NCBI GenBank assembly: GCA_937905915.1
Contig: CALCVR010000110.1
Coordinates: 1-5,317 of the forward strand
Direction: 5' to 3'
Length of the DNA: 5,317 nt
Source: an uncultured Eubacteriaceae bacterium
GTDB taxonomy: Bacteria > Bacillota > Clostridia > Oscillospirales > Acutalibacteraceae
In this document: positions 4,751 through 5,317 of the stretch, in pieces
Position numbering within the stretch: the stretch's first letter is position 1
Layout of the letters: every line of letters starts with the position of its first letter
Position numbers and translations under genes: made by a program
The notes under the pieces: generated by a model
What the model was told of the DNA's origin: nothing
Database searches by the model: none
What the model saw: the letters and a program-made list of their open reading frames with translations, nothing else

Positions 4751-5317
4751 GCTGGCTGCCCCCTTCCGCTGTAACGTCCTTATACACGCCCAAGGGATAA
4801 TAAGGGATCATGTTATCCCGCAGCCACTGAAGGGCTTCGTTGGGGGTCAGGCCCCAGTTTGTGGGACAGGTGGACAGAACTTCTACGATGGAATAACCGC
4901 GGCCTTCGATCTGATTCTCAAAGGCCTTACGGATGGCTTTCTTAGCGATGTTGACATTTTTAACACAATCCACCGTCACACGCTGGGCCAATGCGACGCC
5001 GTCCAAGGTGGAGAGCATCTCGCACACGCGGATGGGATTGCCCGCCGTCTTGACGTCACGGCCGTAAGGGGTGGTCTGGGTGACCTGGCCGGGCAAGGAG
5101 GTCGGAGCCATCTGGCCGCCGGTCATGCCGTAGATGCAGTTATTGATGAAGATAACGGTGATATTCTCGCCGCGGGTAGCCGCGTGGACGGTTTCAGCCG
5201 TACCGATGGCGGCCAAGTCGCCGTCGCCCTGGTAGGTGAATACCACATTCTCAGGCAGAGCGCGCTTTACGCCGGTGGCCACCGCCGGAGCGCGGCCATG
5301 AGGGGCCTCAATCATAT
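4743..5317 (-). CDS. 2-oxoacid:ferredoxin oxidoreductase, TPP-binding beta subunit (5' partial)
   Basis: The gene enters from the right edge: 190 complete residues plus two bases of a previous codon, ending in TAA at 4743-4745. The ATG at 5315 is an internal Met (family pattern D-M-I-E-A-P-H-G-R-A; the two bases before it fit an Asp codon), so the true start lies outside. The thiamine diphosphate motif is clear: GDGDLAAIG at 30-38 followed by INNCIYGMTGGQMAPTS at 57-73, where GDG Asp31 and Asn59 are the expected Mg-TPP ligands. Family members are about 250-290 residues, so about 60-100 N-terminal residues, including the CPGCGH region, are missing. It pairs with the overlapping gamma gene; the alpha subunit and a ferredoxin-like subunit are expected upstream, beyond the window. 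Confidence 0.94.
   Translation of the reverse strand, partial: MIEAPHGRAPAVATGVKRALPENVVFTYQGDGDLAAIGTAETVHAATRGENITVIFINNCIYGMTGGQMAPTSLPGQVTQTTPYGRDVKTAGNPIRVCEMLSTLDGVALAQRVTVDCVKNVNIAKKAIRKAFENQIEGRGYSIVEVLSTCPTNWGLTPNEALQWLRDNMIPYYPLGVYKDVTAEGGSQHE

Noticed and set aside
4382..4774. Plus-strand open frames opposite the gamma-subunit gene
   Set aside because: Antisense shadows of a clearly conserved gene that shares an operon overlap with the beta gene.
1..5317. Mobile element, CRISPR array, toxin-antitoxin or defence system
   Set aside because: No transposase, recombinase, terminal repeats, spaced direct repeats or effector domains are visible; the recognised genes are housekeeping or regulatory.

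Overview
The window looks like ordinary chromosomal DNA from an anaerobic Firmicute, probably Clostridia. The evidence is a ferredoxin-dependent 2-oxoacid oxidoreductase operon, strong GGAGG-type Shine-Dalgarno sites, A/T-rich terminators around genes of moderate GC, and protein wording typical of clostridial MocR, GlgB and cysteine-synthase-like families. This placement is an inference from sequence style, not from a marker gene.

Layout, left to right. A plus-strand gene enters from the left edge and encodes the aminotransferase-like domain of a MocR/GntR-type regulator (2-709). It is followed, after 66 bases, by a small plus-strand gene with a near-ideal ribosome binding site, encoding an unrecognised 56-residue protein (776-946). 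A perfect 18-bp hairpin (954-995) ends that unit and also serves the convergent gene. On the minus strand lies glgB, glycogen branching enzyme (1037-2871), broken by a single missing base near 1863. Upstream of it are its own extended -10 promoter and the terminator of the next unit. Then comes a cysteine-synthase-family PLP enzyme (3010-4026), again with its own extended -10 promoter and preceded by another terminator. At the right edge are the gamma subunit (4214-4750) and the C-terminal three quarters of the TPP-binding beta subunit (4743-5317, running off the window) of a 2-oxoacid:ferredoxin oxidoreductase, overlapping by 8 bases.

The minus-strand genes form three separate transcription units (oxidoreductase operon, cysteine-synthase-like gene, glgB), each closed by a hairpin terminator; the latter two have recognisable promoters. 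They share general central metabolism (2-oxoacid oxidation, sulfur amino acid or related PLP chemistry, glycogen storage), but nothing in the sequence ties them into one system. No mobile element, CRISPR array, RNA gene or riboswitch was found, and no gap without a gene exceeds 300 bases.

The points worth a second look are the 56-residue protein, the arginine that stands where MocR proteins normally carry the PLP-binding lysine, the glgB frameshift that separates two catalytic residues, and the atypical lysine motif of the cysteine-synthase-like protein. I saw no convincing sign of a new multi-gene system.
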